Source: Rapana venosa
Taxonomy: Eukaryota > Mollusca > Gastropoda > Neogastropoda > Muricidae
Length of the DNA: 64,000 bases
Direction: 5' to 3'
Assembly: GCA_028751875.1 (NCBI GenBank)
Contig: CM054154.1
Location: forward strand, 57,319,600 to 57,383,599
The first letter of the stretch is position 1, and the number at the start of each line of letters is the position of its first letter. The notes under the pieces were generated by a model. It ran no database searches, was not told where the DNA came from, and worked only from the letters and a program-made list of their open reading frames with translations. The translations under genes and the position numbers were made by a program. This document shows positions 44,517 through 56,034 of the stretch, one piece after another.

Positions 44517-44518
<2 letters not shown>
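42699..44518. other. Unassigned sequence with a (GA)n tract
   Basis: No protein similarity seen on either strand. (GA)n lies at 43605-43714. A palindrome GTGTTACGGTAACAC is at about 42892-42906. Open frames over the GA repeat are artefacts. Confidence 0.5.
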
Positions 44519-44582
<64 letters not shown>

Positions 44583-45647
44583 GTATCGAATTTATATAGC
44601 GCTTAATCTTGTAAAGTGAACAAATCAAAGCGCTTGCATTAAAATCATTCACACGCATGCAACCATCCATAAATATCAAAATAAACAAATATAAAATTTA
44701 TATACACAACACACTTAGGTGGGGGTGGTGGAGGTGAAGGTAGCTATTGAAAAGTAGGAACAGATAACAGGGGAAGATCTAAAGTAGAGTATATGTGCAT
44801 TTTGAGGCTAGATTTGAAAGAATCAAATGAAGGCTTTTGGCGAAGTGGAAGAGGGAGGTCGTTCCATGTGGAGGGACCGGAAACAGAGAAAGAGCGACGG
44901 CCAACAGTGGTTTGTTTGAATCTGGGTGTTCGAAAGCACAACGTATCTACAGATGAACGGAAGGAACGGGACGGAGTGTACAGGAGAAGACAGTTACAGA
45001 GATAAGAGGGTGCAGATTTGTGGAGACATTTGAAACAAAGGGTATTAATCTTATATTTTATTCTTTGTGAGACAGGCAGCCAGTGAAGAGGTCGCAAAAG
45101 AGGAGTAATATGTTCAGACTTTTTCTTTCTAAGGACCAGTCGAGCTGCAGAGTTTTGTATGCGTTGAAAGGAGTGGATGGATGATGCCGGCAAACCAGCC
45201 AAGAGAGAATTACAGTAGTCCAGTCGAGAAAGAATGAGAGAGGTGACTAGTTTGGATGTTGCTTCAGTAGACAGATACTTGCGAATTGCACTTATGCGCC
45301 GTAATTGATAGTAGCAAGACTGGCAGGTCTGGGTGATGAATTTTTTTCATAGAGAGTGTGTTGTCAAGAACCACACCTAGATATTTCACAGAGCTGGACA
45401 GAGGAACCGACGTATTGCTGAATTCCACTGAAGTCGTTGTGATGGAGGAAAGTTTATGTTTGGTCCCCATGAGCATGGCTTCCGTTTTATCGGCATTTAG
45501 TTGTAATTGGTGGATCGGTGGTCTAGAGGTAACGCGCCTGTCTAGAAAGCGAAAAGTCCGGGTCGGAAGTGGGCGGTGGTTCATATCCCGTTTGGACCCG
45601 AAAATTTTTCCCCATCCGCTAGACCTTGAGTGGTGGTCTGGGCGCTA

Positions 45648-45678
<31 letters not shown>

Positions 45679-46990
45679 CGTGTGTTGCACAAAACTTATT
45701 TAGCGCACGTAAAAGAACCCTCGGCAACAAGAGAGTTGTCCCTGGCAAAATTCTGTAGAAAAAAGCCACTCTGATAGGAAAACAAATGCAGTTGTAGACA
45801 GAAAAAAAGAGAAAAAAATGGGTGGCGCTCCTCTGTGGCGACGCGCTCTCCCCGGGGAGAGCAGCCCGAATTTCACTCAGAGAAATCTGACGTGACTTAA
45901 AGTGATATAAATAAATTAAATAAATAAATAAAGTAACGTATTTTAAGTCATCCAGTTTTGAATGTCTAGAAGGCAGTGGGCCATATTTGTCAGGAGGGAA
46001 GGCAGATTTTCAAGGGTATTGCTACATTGAAGCTGACTGTCATCGGCATAGAAATGATGATCAATATGATGGTGATTTATTATGTGTGAGAGTGGAGCAG
46101 TGTAGAGAGTGAAGAGAACAGGACCCAGAACTGATCCCTGTGGGACTCCACTTTCCAGTTTGACAGGTTTTGATCGAATTTTGCAGACAATAACTTTCTG
46201 GTATCGGTTTGTGAGGTATGAACTAAACCAGGTGAGGGCAGTGCCATTAATACCAAACATATTCTGAGGCGAAAAAGAAGAATTGAGTGATCATATGTAA
46301 AAGGCACAATAGCGAAAGGGGGAGGGGGGAATTTCCCTGCACAGCAGCGAGTAAATTATCTAAAGTGTGGACAGGGGGTTTGGGTTTTTGGGTTTGCGCG
46401 ATGGGCAGATTAAAAGGGGGGAAAGATTTTGGAAAAAGGGGGTTTTTGATTTTTAGAACAACTTTTTAAAGTACTTTGGGAGTAAAAGGGAAATTAAGAC
46501 GGGCTGTAATTCTTTAAAATTTTGGGGACAAGGGTCATGCTTTTTTAGTAAGGGTACTATTCGTTTGAGACGAGGGAAAATTTTTCCTACAGAAAATGAT
46601 TTACTATTTTATAAAAATAGGCAGAATTGGGGAAGGCTTGAGAAAAAAAGCAGTTGGGGATCAAGGTCGCAATTTAATCCTTTTTCTTTTTAGAATTGTT
46701 TGCTTCGCTTTCGTTTGGGGGATGAAAAAAAAGAGAGATGCCAGTAAACGGGGGACAGGGGGGTGTAGGGGGAAATGATCGATCCAGTCTGGAGCAATTT
46801 TGCGGACTTTATCTGAAAAGTAAAAAAGATGGGGGGAATTCAGACAGGCTATGGGTGGAGAAATGGCTTTTTTTTGCAATCCAAGAAATTGAGTGAGGGA
46901 ACAGAATTTTTAAAAGGATTTACGCAGAGAACTTGGGACAAGTATAATTGTCTTTCTGAATGGTTAAGAATTTGATTTGTTTTTTTTCGG
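44519..46990 (-). mobile_element. LINE C7, carrying a SINE-M insertion
   Basis: (AAT)n at 44519-44581, GAATTTATATAGCGCTTAAT motif, then the C-terminal frame (45202-44744): LPASSIHSFQRIQNSAARLV, HITPLLRPLHWLPVSQRIKY, YTPSRSFRSSVDTLCF, STWNDLPLPLRQKPSFDSFK. Upstream, LQLNADKTEAMLMGTKHKLS leads into the SINE at 45508-45940. Beyond it, FGINGTALTWFSSYLTNRYQ, SGVPQGSVLGPVLFTLYTAP and DHHFYADDSQLQ (46260-45950) restore the palm. From 46290 to 46990 the fingers and linker are very noisy. Confidence 0.85.
45508..45940 (+). mobile_element. SINE-M, near full-length
   Basis: The tRNA-like head has TGGTCTAGAGGTAACGCGCC (A-box region, about 45519-45538) and B box GGTTCATATCC (45578-45588). The central block TTCGGATGAGACGATAAACC and GAGGTCCCGTGTG (45652-45684) is shared with 708-740. 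The 3' half includes GGCGACGCGCTCTCC, GGGGAGAGCAGCCCGAATTT and CAGAGAAATCTGACGTGACT, then an AAATAAATAAAT tail. It interrupts the LINE C7 reverse transcriptase, so it is younger. Tail and promoter mark RNA polymerase III origin. Confidence 0.85.
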
Positions 46991-48107
46991 AAAAACGTTT
47001 TTTGTTCATTTTTTTTATTTTAAAAAATAAAAAAAAATAATGGGAAATTTATTAGCGCTGAACTTTAAAAAAAAAAACAAAACGAAGCCTTGCACTCAAT
47101 CATTTTAAAAGCATGCAACCCCCCTTTAAAAATAAGAACAACAATTTTCAAAAACCCGCGCGCGCACTAAACACGCATGCACGCACACACACGCACGCAA
47201 CCAAACACCACCAAAAACACACACACACCACACACACAGCCAAAAAACCCACACACACCACCACACCTCGAACAAACTTAAAGGTAAAAATGCTTTGAAA
47301 ATTTTGACAATTTTGGGGGGAAAGCTCAGGGGGAAAATAAGGTGTTTTTTAGGGGATTTAAGGGACAATGAAGGCTTTTGCAAGTGAAAAGGAAGGTCAT
47401 TCCAGGGGGATACCAAAACGAGAAGGAGCACGCCAACATGGTATTTGAATCTGGGGGTTTGAAAGCACAAGTATCTGCGGCTGAACGAAGTGAACGGGAG
47501 GGAGTGTTCAGGTGAAGACAGTTACAGAGATAAGAGGGTGCAGATTTGTGGACCATTTGAAACAGAGAGTATTGATCTTATACTTCAGTATAGGGGACGG
47601 GATAGCTCAGTGGTCGGAGCACTCGCTTTCCCCCAACCAGTTGGATGGGTGACCGTTTGCGCGCCTTGGCTTCAGTACAGTTCCCCCAGTTCACCCAGCT
47701 GTAAATGGGTACCTGCCCTCTTTAGGGTCAGGGAAGGTAAAGCAGCGAGGGAGAGGAATGGGCGCCGCCCTCAATATGCTGGCCCTAGAGAAGTGAGGTC
47801 TCTGACGCCTCGCTCCCCTACGACCTTATAGGTTATGGGACACCTTTACCTTCCTTTACCCTTACTTCAGTCTTTGTGAGACAGGCAACCAGTGAAGAGA
47901 TCGGAGAAGAGGAGTGATGTGTTCAGATTTTTTCTTTCTTAGGACCAGTCGAGCTGCAGAGTTTTGTATGCGTTAAAGAGAGTGGATGGATGATGCTGGT
48001 AGGCCAGCCAAAAGAGAATTACAGTAGTCTAAACGTAAAAGAATGCGAGATATAGATGTAATTGATAGTAGCAAGACTGGCAGGTCTGGGTGATGAATTT
48101 TTTTGTA
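46991..48107 (-). mobile_element. LINE C8, carrying a SINE-T insertion
   Basis: An A-rich tail near 47015-47042, GGGAAATTTATTAGCGCTGA, a CA-rich stretch (47180-47265) and C-terminal coding remnants on the minus strand (47556-47280), e.g. KSAPSYLCNCLHLNTPSRSL. After the SINE (47590-47862), CYYQL and thumb sequence continue to 48107, where a fold-back junction starts. The first half to about 47480 is noisy. Confidence 0.75.
47590..47862 (+). mobile_element. SINE-T with deleted 5S A-box region
   Basis: Flanked by TACTTCAGT at 47581-47589 and 47863-47871. Uninterrupted LINE copies read through at this point (CTTATACTTCAGTCTTTGTG at 12449-12468), which confirms the boundaries. Compared with 27531-27830, about 28 bp between CGCTTTCC and CCAGTTGGATGGG are missing. 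The tRNA A box and the 5S C-box-like part remain, while the 5S A-box-like part is gone. Confidence 0.92.
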
Positions 48108-48171
48108 GAGAAGTGAGGTCTCTGACGCCTCACTTTTCTAGGGCCAGCATTTTGAGGGCGGCGCCCACTTT
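48108..48171. mobile_element. Fold-back SINE-T fragment at an inverted LINE junction
   Basis: The left half, TAGAGAAGTGAGGTCTCTGA with CGCCTCA, is SINE-T in plus orientation. The right half, CTTTTCTAGGGCCAGCATTT with TGAGGGCGGCGCCCAC, is SINE-T in minus orientation. Together they form an inverted repeat AGAGAAGTGAGG / CCTCACTTTTCT around TCTCTGACG. It sits where minus-strand LINE C8 meets plus-strand LINE C9. Confidence 0.8.
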
Positions 48172-49088
48172 TATGCAGATGACTCACAGATTCAAAGTAG
48201 TGTTACACCTGAAAATCTGCCCTCTCTCTTGACAAAGATGGCCTACTGCTTTTAAGATATCCAAAACTGGATGATACAAAACAAGTTACAGTTAAACGCA
48301 GATAAAACCGAAGCCATGCTTGTAGGAACCAAACACAAACTCTCTTCCATTACAACAACTTCAATAGAACTCGGCAATACATCGGGCCCTCTATCCACTG
48401 CTGTGAAGTATCTAGGAGTTGTTATCGACAATACAATCTCTATGCAAAAATTCATCATCCAGACCTGCCAGTCGTGCTACTATCAATTACGGCGTATCAG
48501 TGCCATTCGAAAGTACCTGTCCACTGATGCAACATCCAAACTTGTTGCGTCTCTCATTCTCTCACGTCTGGGACTATTGCAATTCTCTTTTAGCTGGTCT
48601 GCCAACAACATCTATCCACTCCCTTCAACGTATACAAAACTCTGCAGCTCGCCTAGTCCTCAGAAAGAAAAAATCTGAACACATTACTCCTCTCTTGCGA
48701 TCTCTCCACTGGTTGCCTGTGCCTCAGAGAGTAAACTATAAGATCAGTACCCTCTGTTACAAATGTCTCCACCAAACAGCACCCTCCTACCTCTGTGAAT
48801 GTCTTCACCTGTACACTCCTTCACGTTCCCTCCGCTCTGCTGCAGATACCTTGTGCGTACGAATACCTAGATTTAATCAGTCCACCGTTGGCCGTCGCTC
48901 TTTCTCTATTTCTTGTACATCCATTTGGAACAACCTTCCTCTCTCTCTTCGACAGAGGCTTGCATATGACACATATAAATCCAGCCTCAAAACATATTTG
49001 TTTCAAACCTAACTTTTTCCCTCTTTCATCTCAAAACTGCCCCTGCCTTCAACAGCCCAAATCCCATTACCCTGCCAAAGCCTACAAC

Positions 49089-49161
<73 letters not shown>

Positions 49162-49370
49162 TGTGTGTGTGTGTGTGTACATTTGAATTTTGTTTAAGCT
49201 TTTGATAGTTATTGGCTGCATGACTGTAAGAATATGTTGAATGCAAGCGCTCTGATTTGTCTTTGCAAGATGTAGTGTTTATACAAAATTTCATTTATTA
49301 TTATTATTATATTATTATTATTATTATTATTATTTATTATTATTATTATTATTATTAATTATTATTATTA
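48172..49370 (+). mobile_element. LINE C9
   Basis: It starts at FYADDSQIQSS (48169-48205), then QNWMIQNKLQLNADKTEAML and VKYLGVVIDNTISMQKFIIQ (48271-48480). A one-base shift near 48570 follows, then DYCNSLLAGLPTTSIHSLQR, HITPLLRSLHWLPVPQRVNY, YTPSRSLRSAADTLCVRIPR, SISCTSIWNNLPLSLRQRLA to 49012. The 3' UTR has (GT)n at 49091-49178 and a degenerate end motif near 49265-49290 with (ATT)n to 49370. Confidence 0.9.
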
Positions 49371-49371
49371 T

Positions 49372-49569
49372 TATCTCCCTCTCCCTCGCTGCTTTACCTT
49401 CCCAGACCCTAAAGAGGGCAGGTACCCATTTACAGCTGGGTGAACTGGGGGAACTGTACTGAAGCCAAGGCGCGCAAACGGTCACTCATCCAACTGGTAA
49501 CCACGCTCGACGCTGCTTAACTTGGCTGGGGGAAAGCGAGTGCTCCGACCACTGAGCTATCCCGTCCCC
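49372..49569 (-). mobile_element. SINE-T, 3' part missing
   Basis: Minus orientation. The head is intact at the right: reverse complement GGGGGACGGGATAGCTCAGT near 49550-49569, then the 5S-like AAGTTAAGCAGCGTCGAGCG and TGGTTACCAGTTGGATGAGT. It runs through AGCTGTAAATGGGTACCTGC to GGGAGGGAGATA-type sequence and stops at the (ATT)n of C9. The last 100 bp, including the LINE-like end, are absent, probably lost by recombination with the microsatellite. Confidence 0.88.
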
Positions 49570-50695
49570 CACTATAACCACTCAATTCTCTCCCGTCTCA
49601 AAAAAACTTCTTTTTTTTATTTTTTATTAAAGACAGCCCTCAACTGGTTCATTTCATACCTTACAAGCCGATTCCACACAGTTGCAGTAAACAAGATTCA
49701 ATCAACACCTACCAAACTGGAATGTGGAGTCCTACAGGGATCAGTTCTGGGCCCTGTTCTTTTCACTCGGTACACTGCTCCTCTTTCACGCATAATAAAT
49801 TGTCATCAGATCGACCATCATTTTTTACGGATGACTCTCAAATTCTTAGCAGTAATACTCCTGAAAATCTGCCCTCTCTCTTGACAAATATGTCCTACTG
49901 CCTTCAAGATATCGAAAAGTGGATGATACAAAACAAGTTACAGCTAAATGCAGATAAAACCGAAGCTATGCTTGAAGGGACCAAACACAAACTCCCTTCC
50001 ATTACAACAGGTTCAATAGAATTCGGCAATACAGCTGTCCCTCTATCCACTTCTATGAAGTATCTTGGGGTCATTATCGACAACACACTCTCCATGCAAA
50101 AATTTGGCACCCAGACCTGTCAGTCGTGCTACTATCAATTACGGTGCATTAGTGCAATTCGAAAGTACCTGTCCATTGATGCAACATCCAAACTAGTCAT
50201 GTCTCTCGTTTTTTCACGTCTGGACTATTGCAATTTTCTTCTGGCTGGTCTGCCAGCATCATCTATCCACTCCCTTCAACGTATACAAAACTCTGCAGCT
50301 CGCCTAGTCCTCAGAAAGAAAAAAAATCTTGGCACATTACTCCTCTCTTGCGATCTCTCCACTGGTTGCCTGTGCCACAGAGAGTAAACTATAAGATCAG
50401 TACCCTCTGTTACAAATGCGTCCATAAAACAGTACCTTCATACCTCTGTAAATGTCTTAACCTGTACACTCCTTCTCTTCCCTCCGCTCTGCTGCAGATA
50501 CCTTGTGCTTAAGAATACCTAGATTTAATCAGTCCACTATTGGCCATCGCTATTTCTCTGTTTATGGTCCATCAATCTGGAATCACCTTACTCTCTCCCT
50601 TCGCCAAAAGCTTTCTTATGGCACTTTTATATCCGGCCTCAAGACACATTTATTTCAAACCTAAGATTCTCGCCTCTTGTTCCATTTCATTTTTT
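49570..50695 (+). mobile_element. LINE C10
   Basis: Plus strand: LNWFISYLTSRFHTVAVNKI, ECGVLQGSVLGPVLFTRYTA (49640-49790), then a 221-codon frame (49722-50387) with LQLNADKTEAMLEGTKHKLP, MKYLGVIIDNTLSMQKFGTQ, RLDYCNFLLAGLPASSIHSL. A frameshift near 50325 leads to HITPLLRSLHWLPVPQRVNY. The YADD box is damaged (TTTTTTACGGATGAC near 49822). It ends within the 3' UTR at about 50695, where LINE C11 begins in the opposite orientation. Confidence 0.88.
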
Positions 50696-50699
50696 TATA

Positions 50700-50712
50700 A
50701 AAATAATAATAA

Positions 50713-50743
<31 letters not shown>

Positions 50744-50957
50744 AAGAAGAAGAAGAAGAAATGGAACATATATAGGCTATATCTTGCAAAGACAAATCAA
50801 AGCGCATGCATTCAACCTAATCTTACAGTCATGCAATGATAATAAATAATCAATAGTTTAAAAAAACAGATACTACAAAGATGTGCGCTGCAGACAAAAT
50901 CTATGAAATAAAATTTCAAAAGTCAAATGTTTTCCAAAAGCACAACACACACACACA

Positions 50958-51031
<74 letters not shown>

Positions 51032-54000
51032 AGTCGTATACTTTACCAGGGTGATAGGACATAGTTTAGTGAAGGTGAGATAGTTCTGATATGAAACAGG
51101 AGGGGGAAAACTTAGGTTTGAAATAAATATGTCTTGAGGCTGGACTTAAAAGTGTCATAACTAGGTTTGGAAAACATTATGAGAGAGACCCTCCATGACT
51201 TCCACTCTACCATCTCCATTGGCGGCAGACCCCTCAACAACTTGCGGTTTGCCAATGACATTGACCTCATGGGCGGAAGTAGCACAGAGCTGCAAGATCT
51301 TACGACCAGACTTGAAAACAGAGCTGGAGCATATGGGATGGAGGTGAGCTCCGAGAAAAGTAAAGTACTTGTGAACAGCACGAGCAACGCCACTGCTAAA
51401 ATTTACATGAACGGCCAGCAACTGGAGGAGGTAGACACTTTTAAATACCTTGGCGCTACACTCACAAAGGACGGGCGATCGACGACAGAAATCAAAGTCA
51501 GACTAGCCATGGCAACATCTTCCATGACAAAACTCACCACCATATGGAAAAGTAAAGAGATCGGTTTCCCAATCAAACTAAAGCTCTACAAAGCCCTAAT
51601 TCAGACTATCCTGCTGTACGGAAGTGAAACCTGGATATTGACTGCTGAAACAGCAAAGCGAATCCAGTCATTTGAAACAAAATGCCATAGAAAACTACTG
51701 GGCAAATCCTGGAGAGAACGAAAGACCAATGAATTTGTCAAGAGCCAAATAACACGGCTGGCAGGTCCACAGGAACCCCTTCTCACCATCGTCAAGAAGA
51801 AAAAGCTGACATGGTTCGGCCACGTCACCCGTCACAACACTCTGCCAAAAACAGTTCTGCAGGGAACACTCGAAGGTGGCAGAAAGAGGGGAAGACAAAA
51901 CAAGTCATGGATGGACAACATCAGAGAATGGACCAGGATGAATGACTCGGCACTACTGTGCAGAGCCGAGGACCGAGATGGATGGAGGAGGCTTACCACC
52001 AATTGTTGCATAGTGTGTTGTCGATGAGAACACCTAGATACTTCACAGCAGTGGATAGAGGGACTGATGTATTGCCCAGTTCTATTGAAGCTGTTATAAT
52101 GGAAGAGAGTTTGTGTTTGGTCCCTATGAGCATGGCTTCGGTTTTATCTGCATGCAGCTGTAATTTGTTCTGTGTCATCCAGTTTTGAATATCTTCAAAG
52201 CAGTAGGCCTTATTTTTCAAGAGAGAAGGTAGATTTTTAGGACTAACACTGCTTTGAATCTGAGAGTCATCTGCGTAAAAATGAAGATTGATTTGGTAAC
52301 AGCTTATTATATGTGACAGTGGGGCAGTGTAAAGAGTGAAAAGAACAGAGCCTAGAACTGATCCTTGTGGAACTCCGCATTCCAGTTTGGTAGGTATTGA
52401 TTGAATATTGTTTACTGCGACTGTCTAGATTCGGTCAGTAAGGTATGAATTAAACCAGGTGAGGGCTGTGCCAGTAACACCGAACGTTTTTTGAAGACGG
52501 GACAGAAGAATTGAGTGGTCTATAGTATCAAAGGTTGCTGATAAGTCGAGTAGAGTGAGAAGGGAGATTTTCCCTGAGTCAGAAGAGTACAAGCGTGTTT
52601 AAAGTGTGTACTAGGGTGGTTTCAGTGCTGTGGTTGACACGATAGGCAGATTGAAACTCAGGGAAAAGATTGTTGGAGAGAAGGTGGTTTGTTGAGCTGT
52701 TTGTGAACTACTTTTTCAAGGATTTTAGAAATAAAAGGTAGTTTGGAAACAGGTCTATAATTCTTCAGAATGTTAGGGACAAGGTCATGCTTTTTGAGTA
52801 AAGGTGTGACTATAGCAGTTTTGAGAGTTGATGGAACATTTCCTGAAACAAGAGATGGGTTTACTATTTTTGTGATAGCCGGTATAAGTTGTGGTAGACA
52901 ATGTATGAAAATAGAATCAGGTATGGATCAAGATCACAAGAATTTATAGACATTTTCTTCAGAAAGTCTTCACACTTGTCGGCTGACAAAGAAACGAAGA
53001 ATGAGTTCCAGAGAAATGGGGAACAGGAATATGCAGCTGGAAAGGATACTGAACCAGTTTGTGAGCGAATGTATAACATTTTTCCAGAAAATACTGCAGA
53101 AACAAAAGAAGAATTCAGAGTGTTGTGGATGGAAGGCAGAGGGCATGCCTTCACAGAATCCACGAAGAGTCGATGTGATGGAAAAGACGATTTCATAGAA
53201 TGTGGCATCAAAACTTGGAAGAGTAATACTTATGTATTTATTCTGACAGAATAAAGTTTGACTTTTGGTTACTTGTTTCGAAAGAGCTGCTTCATTCCTT
53301 TTCGTTTTTGATTTTCGCCACAGCTGCCGCTCTAGTTGCCTGCATTGCGCTTTGCGACCAGGATGACATGAGGTGTACCATGGCGCCATGACCTAACAGG
53401 CAGGAGACGGTCAGTGTGAGGTGCATGCTCATCAAGCAGTTGGCTGAGAACACATTTGTATGTTTAGTAGGGTTATTTTGTCAGAGTTATGGTGATAGGC
53501 GTTTCAGCAGCTTGTGAAGAGAACGTTTGAATAACTATGGCCAGAGGTTGCACGGTGACCTTCCTTTTCATTCTGATAGGCTTTGCAATGCATAGAGAGA
53601 ACAGAACAGCCGGAATGATCCGACAGTCGGTCATCAGAGTAGATCCAGATGTGAAAAACATATCTAGTCAACATCATAATTTTAGCCAGTCAAAAATATG
53701 TCCTGAACTGCGCGTTGCTTCGTTTTCCAGTTGAGAAAGAGAGTGGTTTGGACAAAGAAAGAGAAAAAATGTTATGATATTCATAAAAGACTGGTTATCA
53801 AAATGGAAGATAAATTCAACCGAGAATGATGAGCTTACTGGGAAATAGGCTGTAGTGACCAAAAGTGACTGAAACCTCGTGATGAGGAAAAATGTCAGAA
53901 TCAGATTATTCGCTTACGGCATGGTATGTGGAGTTGGAGGGGAAAAGACCGGCAGAAAAAATAGAGTGGCCGGTGAGTTGAAGTTGAGTTCACATACTTC

Positions 54001-54900
54001 GAAAGATTCAGGTGAAAAAGAAAGAGTGACAGAAAGAAAGAGCAAGATTCTCGAGTGTACTTTATAAAACGCTGGCAAATCCACCTCCACGGGAGGGTCG
54101 GGGAAGAGAACGATTTTTATAACCAGGTGTGTCAGATGTTTTAATTTCGGTCATGACCGTGTGGATTAAAACCATGATCAGTAAGAAAAGTTTAGATCAA
54201 TGTTCTATTCAGAGAAGTAAATCAGAAAGAGATCACTTAACCATCTGGTCACATCAGACTCACGTATTGAACAAGCACATGTGAAGGACGTAAAGAAGGA
54301 GGCAAGGGTTTGATGATGACTGTGGTTAATAGGAACAAACTGACATTGAAAGAGGATGAAGGTGATGGTAAAGATTGGAGAGTGGAATAGCAGACCAAAG
54401 GTATTGGATGGAGAACAGGTGTAGAAGCTGGTGAAAGAAACTGGGGAGTTTGGGGGTTTATTACCAGATACAAACACACCATTATACACATTATCAACAC
54501 ACGTTTTATCAAAGACATAAAACACAGCAAGAAGCATGTGGATCAGAGGGAAGCCAAGCAGCGTTGTCCTTGGTTATGGTGGTAGCGGAAGAGACGACAG
54601 AAATGAGGAACGGAGACGGATGTAGGGGGACACAGGCGATGATGTCTGCTATTGACCTATACCATCGTCTATTTTGTTGAGTTGATATCCTAAGGTTTAA
54701 AAGTTAGTTAATAAGGTCTGTATGGTATGTTGAAAACCCATGTGGAGAGCACAGCACTTATATCTTGTGCAGTTTATTGTCATATCGGTGGAAGAGGGAG
54801 CACTGTGAAGTTGTGGATGGCGGGAGAACTGAGTTGTGTTTCACAAGCAATTATTCACATACGGCAGCATGGTTACAGTAAAATGGTCACAAGGACCAGC
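50700..54900 (-). mobile_element. LINE C11 with an RTE patch
   Basis: The tail is (AAT)n plus (AAG)n (50700-50759), then GGAACATATATAGGCTATAT, (CA)n at 50944-51025 and the C-terminal start to 51166. Family C resumes at 52013 with VKYLGVLIDNTL and LQLHADKTEAMLIGTKHKLS (52220-52010). It continues through palm, fingers (52450-52800), linker (52864-53390, LERQLWRKSKTKRNEAALSK) and endonuclease (about 53470-54125, SLPRPSRGGG-like) to a 5' region near 54900. About 510 bp of thumb and C-terminus seen in C3 (15820-16335) are replaced by 846 bp of RTE. Many frameshifts. Confidence 0.8.
51167..52012 (+). pseudogene. RTE fragment patched into LINE C11
   Basis: A 286-codon open frame reads ISIGGRPLNNLRFANDIDLM (FADD is FAND, so a catalytic Asp is lost), YGMEVSSEKSKVLVNSTSN, EEVDTFKYLGATLTKDGRST, LLYGSETWILTAETAKRIQS, KKKKLTWFGHVTRHNTLPKT, QGTLEGGRKRGRQNKSWMDN. 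It equals RTE copy B 41800-42610. The 3' tail of the LINE and any target duplication are missing. The right junction shares TTGCATA with family C sequence. Confidence 0.88.
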
Positions 54901-55669
54901 AATGTCAGTTGTGAACAGAAACCAAAAGTCAGTTGAAACTTCAAGATATCTCAGAAATGAACATTATAAAATAAAGAACAACACAAAGTCAATAATAATA
55001 AGGAAAACCAATCTGACCCATTCAATAATCACGTGAATCACGAACCCGAATATATATTTTTAAATAAAAATTTTTTTTTGCTTCCTCAACTTCTTGATGT
55101 CCCCAATCTAATGTTCCCCAAAAACGCTGCCTCATTCCCAATCTCCCCGCCACAGCAAAACCCAGATAACGTTATGTCTCATCCTCAAATCGGAGTCCCA
55201 CAGGGAGCCCATATACTATCAGGCCTGCTGTGCGGCCACCCACAGCCAGAGTGGCCCTGAACTAACTGCTGGTCACTATGGTGGGTGTTCAGTGGTGCCT
55301 GTTCTGAGCTAACATACGCAGGACACCACCTGACTAAGCCCCCAAACAAACGACAGAAAAGCTCAGTCCCGCGGAGCCAGACTGGAGTGAGTTGCCCACC
55401 CGAGGTGGCAACCACCACAACGACCCTCCAACGACCGTCCCCCGCGAACCTCCCACCCCAAAGGCCAGACACAAACACACCACAGGCACAGAAGTGTATG
55501 GCAAACCGAATCAGATTTCACCATGAGACCAGAAGCAAATGAACCACCGAATCAGAGGCACTTTTTTTAAATTATCAAATAACACTGACCATGATGATGA
55601 GTAATTATGCTGCTGTGGAAGTTCTAAGGCTTTGAGACTACTTTACAAGTGTAACTCTACGCTACTATC
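54901..55669. other. Unassigned; Pro/Thr-rich short open frames
   Basis: A frame at 55033-55260 contains IGVPQGAHILSGLLCGHP, and 55285-55542 is Pro/Thr-rich. Low-scoring resemblance to LINE 5' regions is possible, but nothing is diagnostic. Confidence 0.35.
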
Positions 55670-55937
55670 CTAATATCTCCCGGCGTTCAACCGGGCCCGA
55701 GAATACAGACCTCCTGCAGTGTTGGTAATGAATTTGAGCAACACTCTCAAACTCGCATCCGTTAAGTAGATGAAGCTTGACTGTGTGGTCCCAATCTTCC
55801 CACTGAGCACAACACACTCACGACTGGGTAGGAAAAAGGGGCCGGCGGAGACCGAAAAATACCTATGACTTTATGGGATCTAACCCGCGACCTTATTCCA
55901 GCCGTAACCCAAGCGCCAACCACTGCGCCTGGCGGCC
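55670..55937 (-). mobile_element. SINE-3, tRNA-derived
   Basis: On the minus strand A box AGGCGCAGTGG (55920-55930) and B box GGTTAGATCCC (55875-55885) are spaced as in tRNA genes, within GCCAGGCGCAGTGGTTGGCG and GGTCGCGGGTTAGATCCC. The body continues leftwards through CGGTCTCCGCCGGCCCC, GTCAAGCTTCATCTACTTAA and GGAGGTCTGTATTCTCGGGC to about 55670. The sequence has no match to SINE-T or SINE-M. Only one copy is seen here. Confidence 0.75.
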
Positions 55938-56034
55938 TGTATACGTAGATATAAATTTGTATTTGCAGAATGACGAAAAAAGCACGAAAAACAACACTCC
56001 AACACAGAGAACACACCCTCTCGGCCCACCAGCG

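Noticed and set aside
55033..55542. Pro/Thr-rich frames as a gene
   Set aside because: Short, split between frames, and no recognisable domain.
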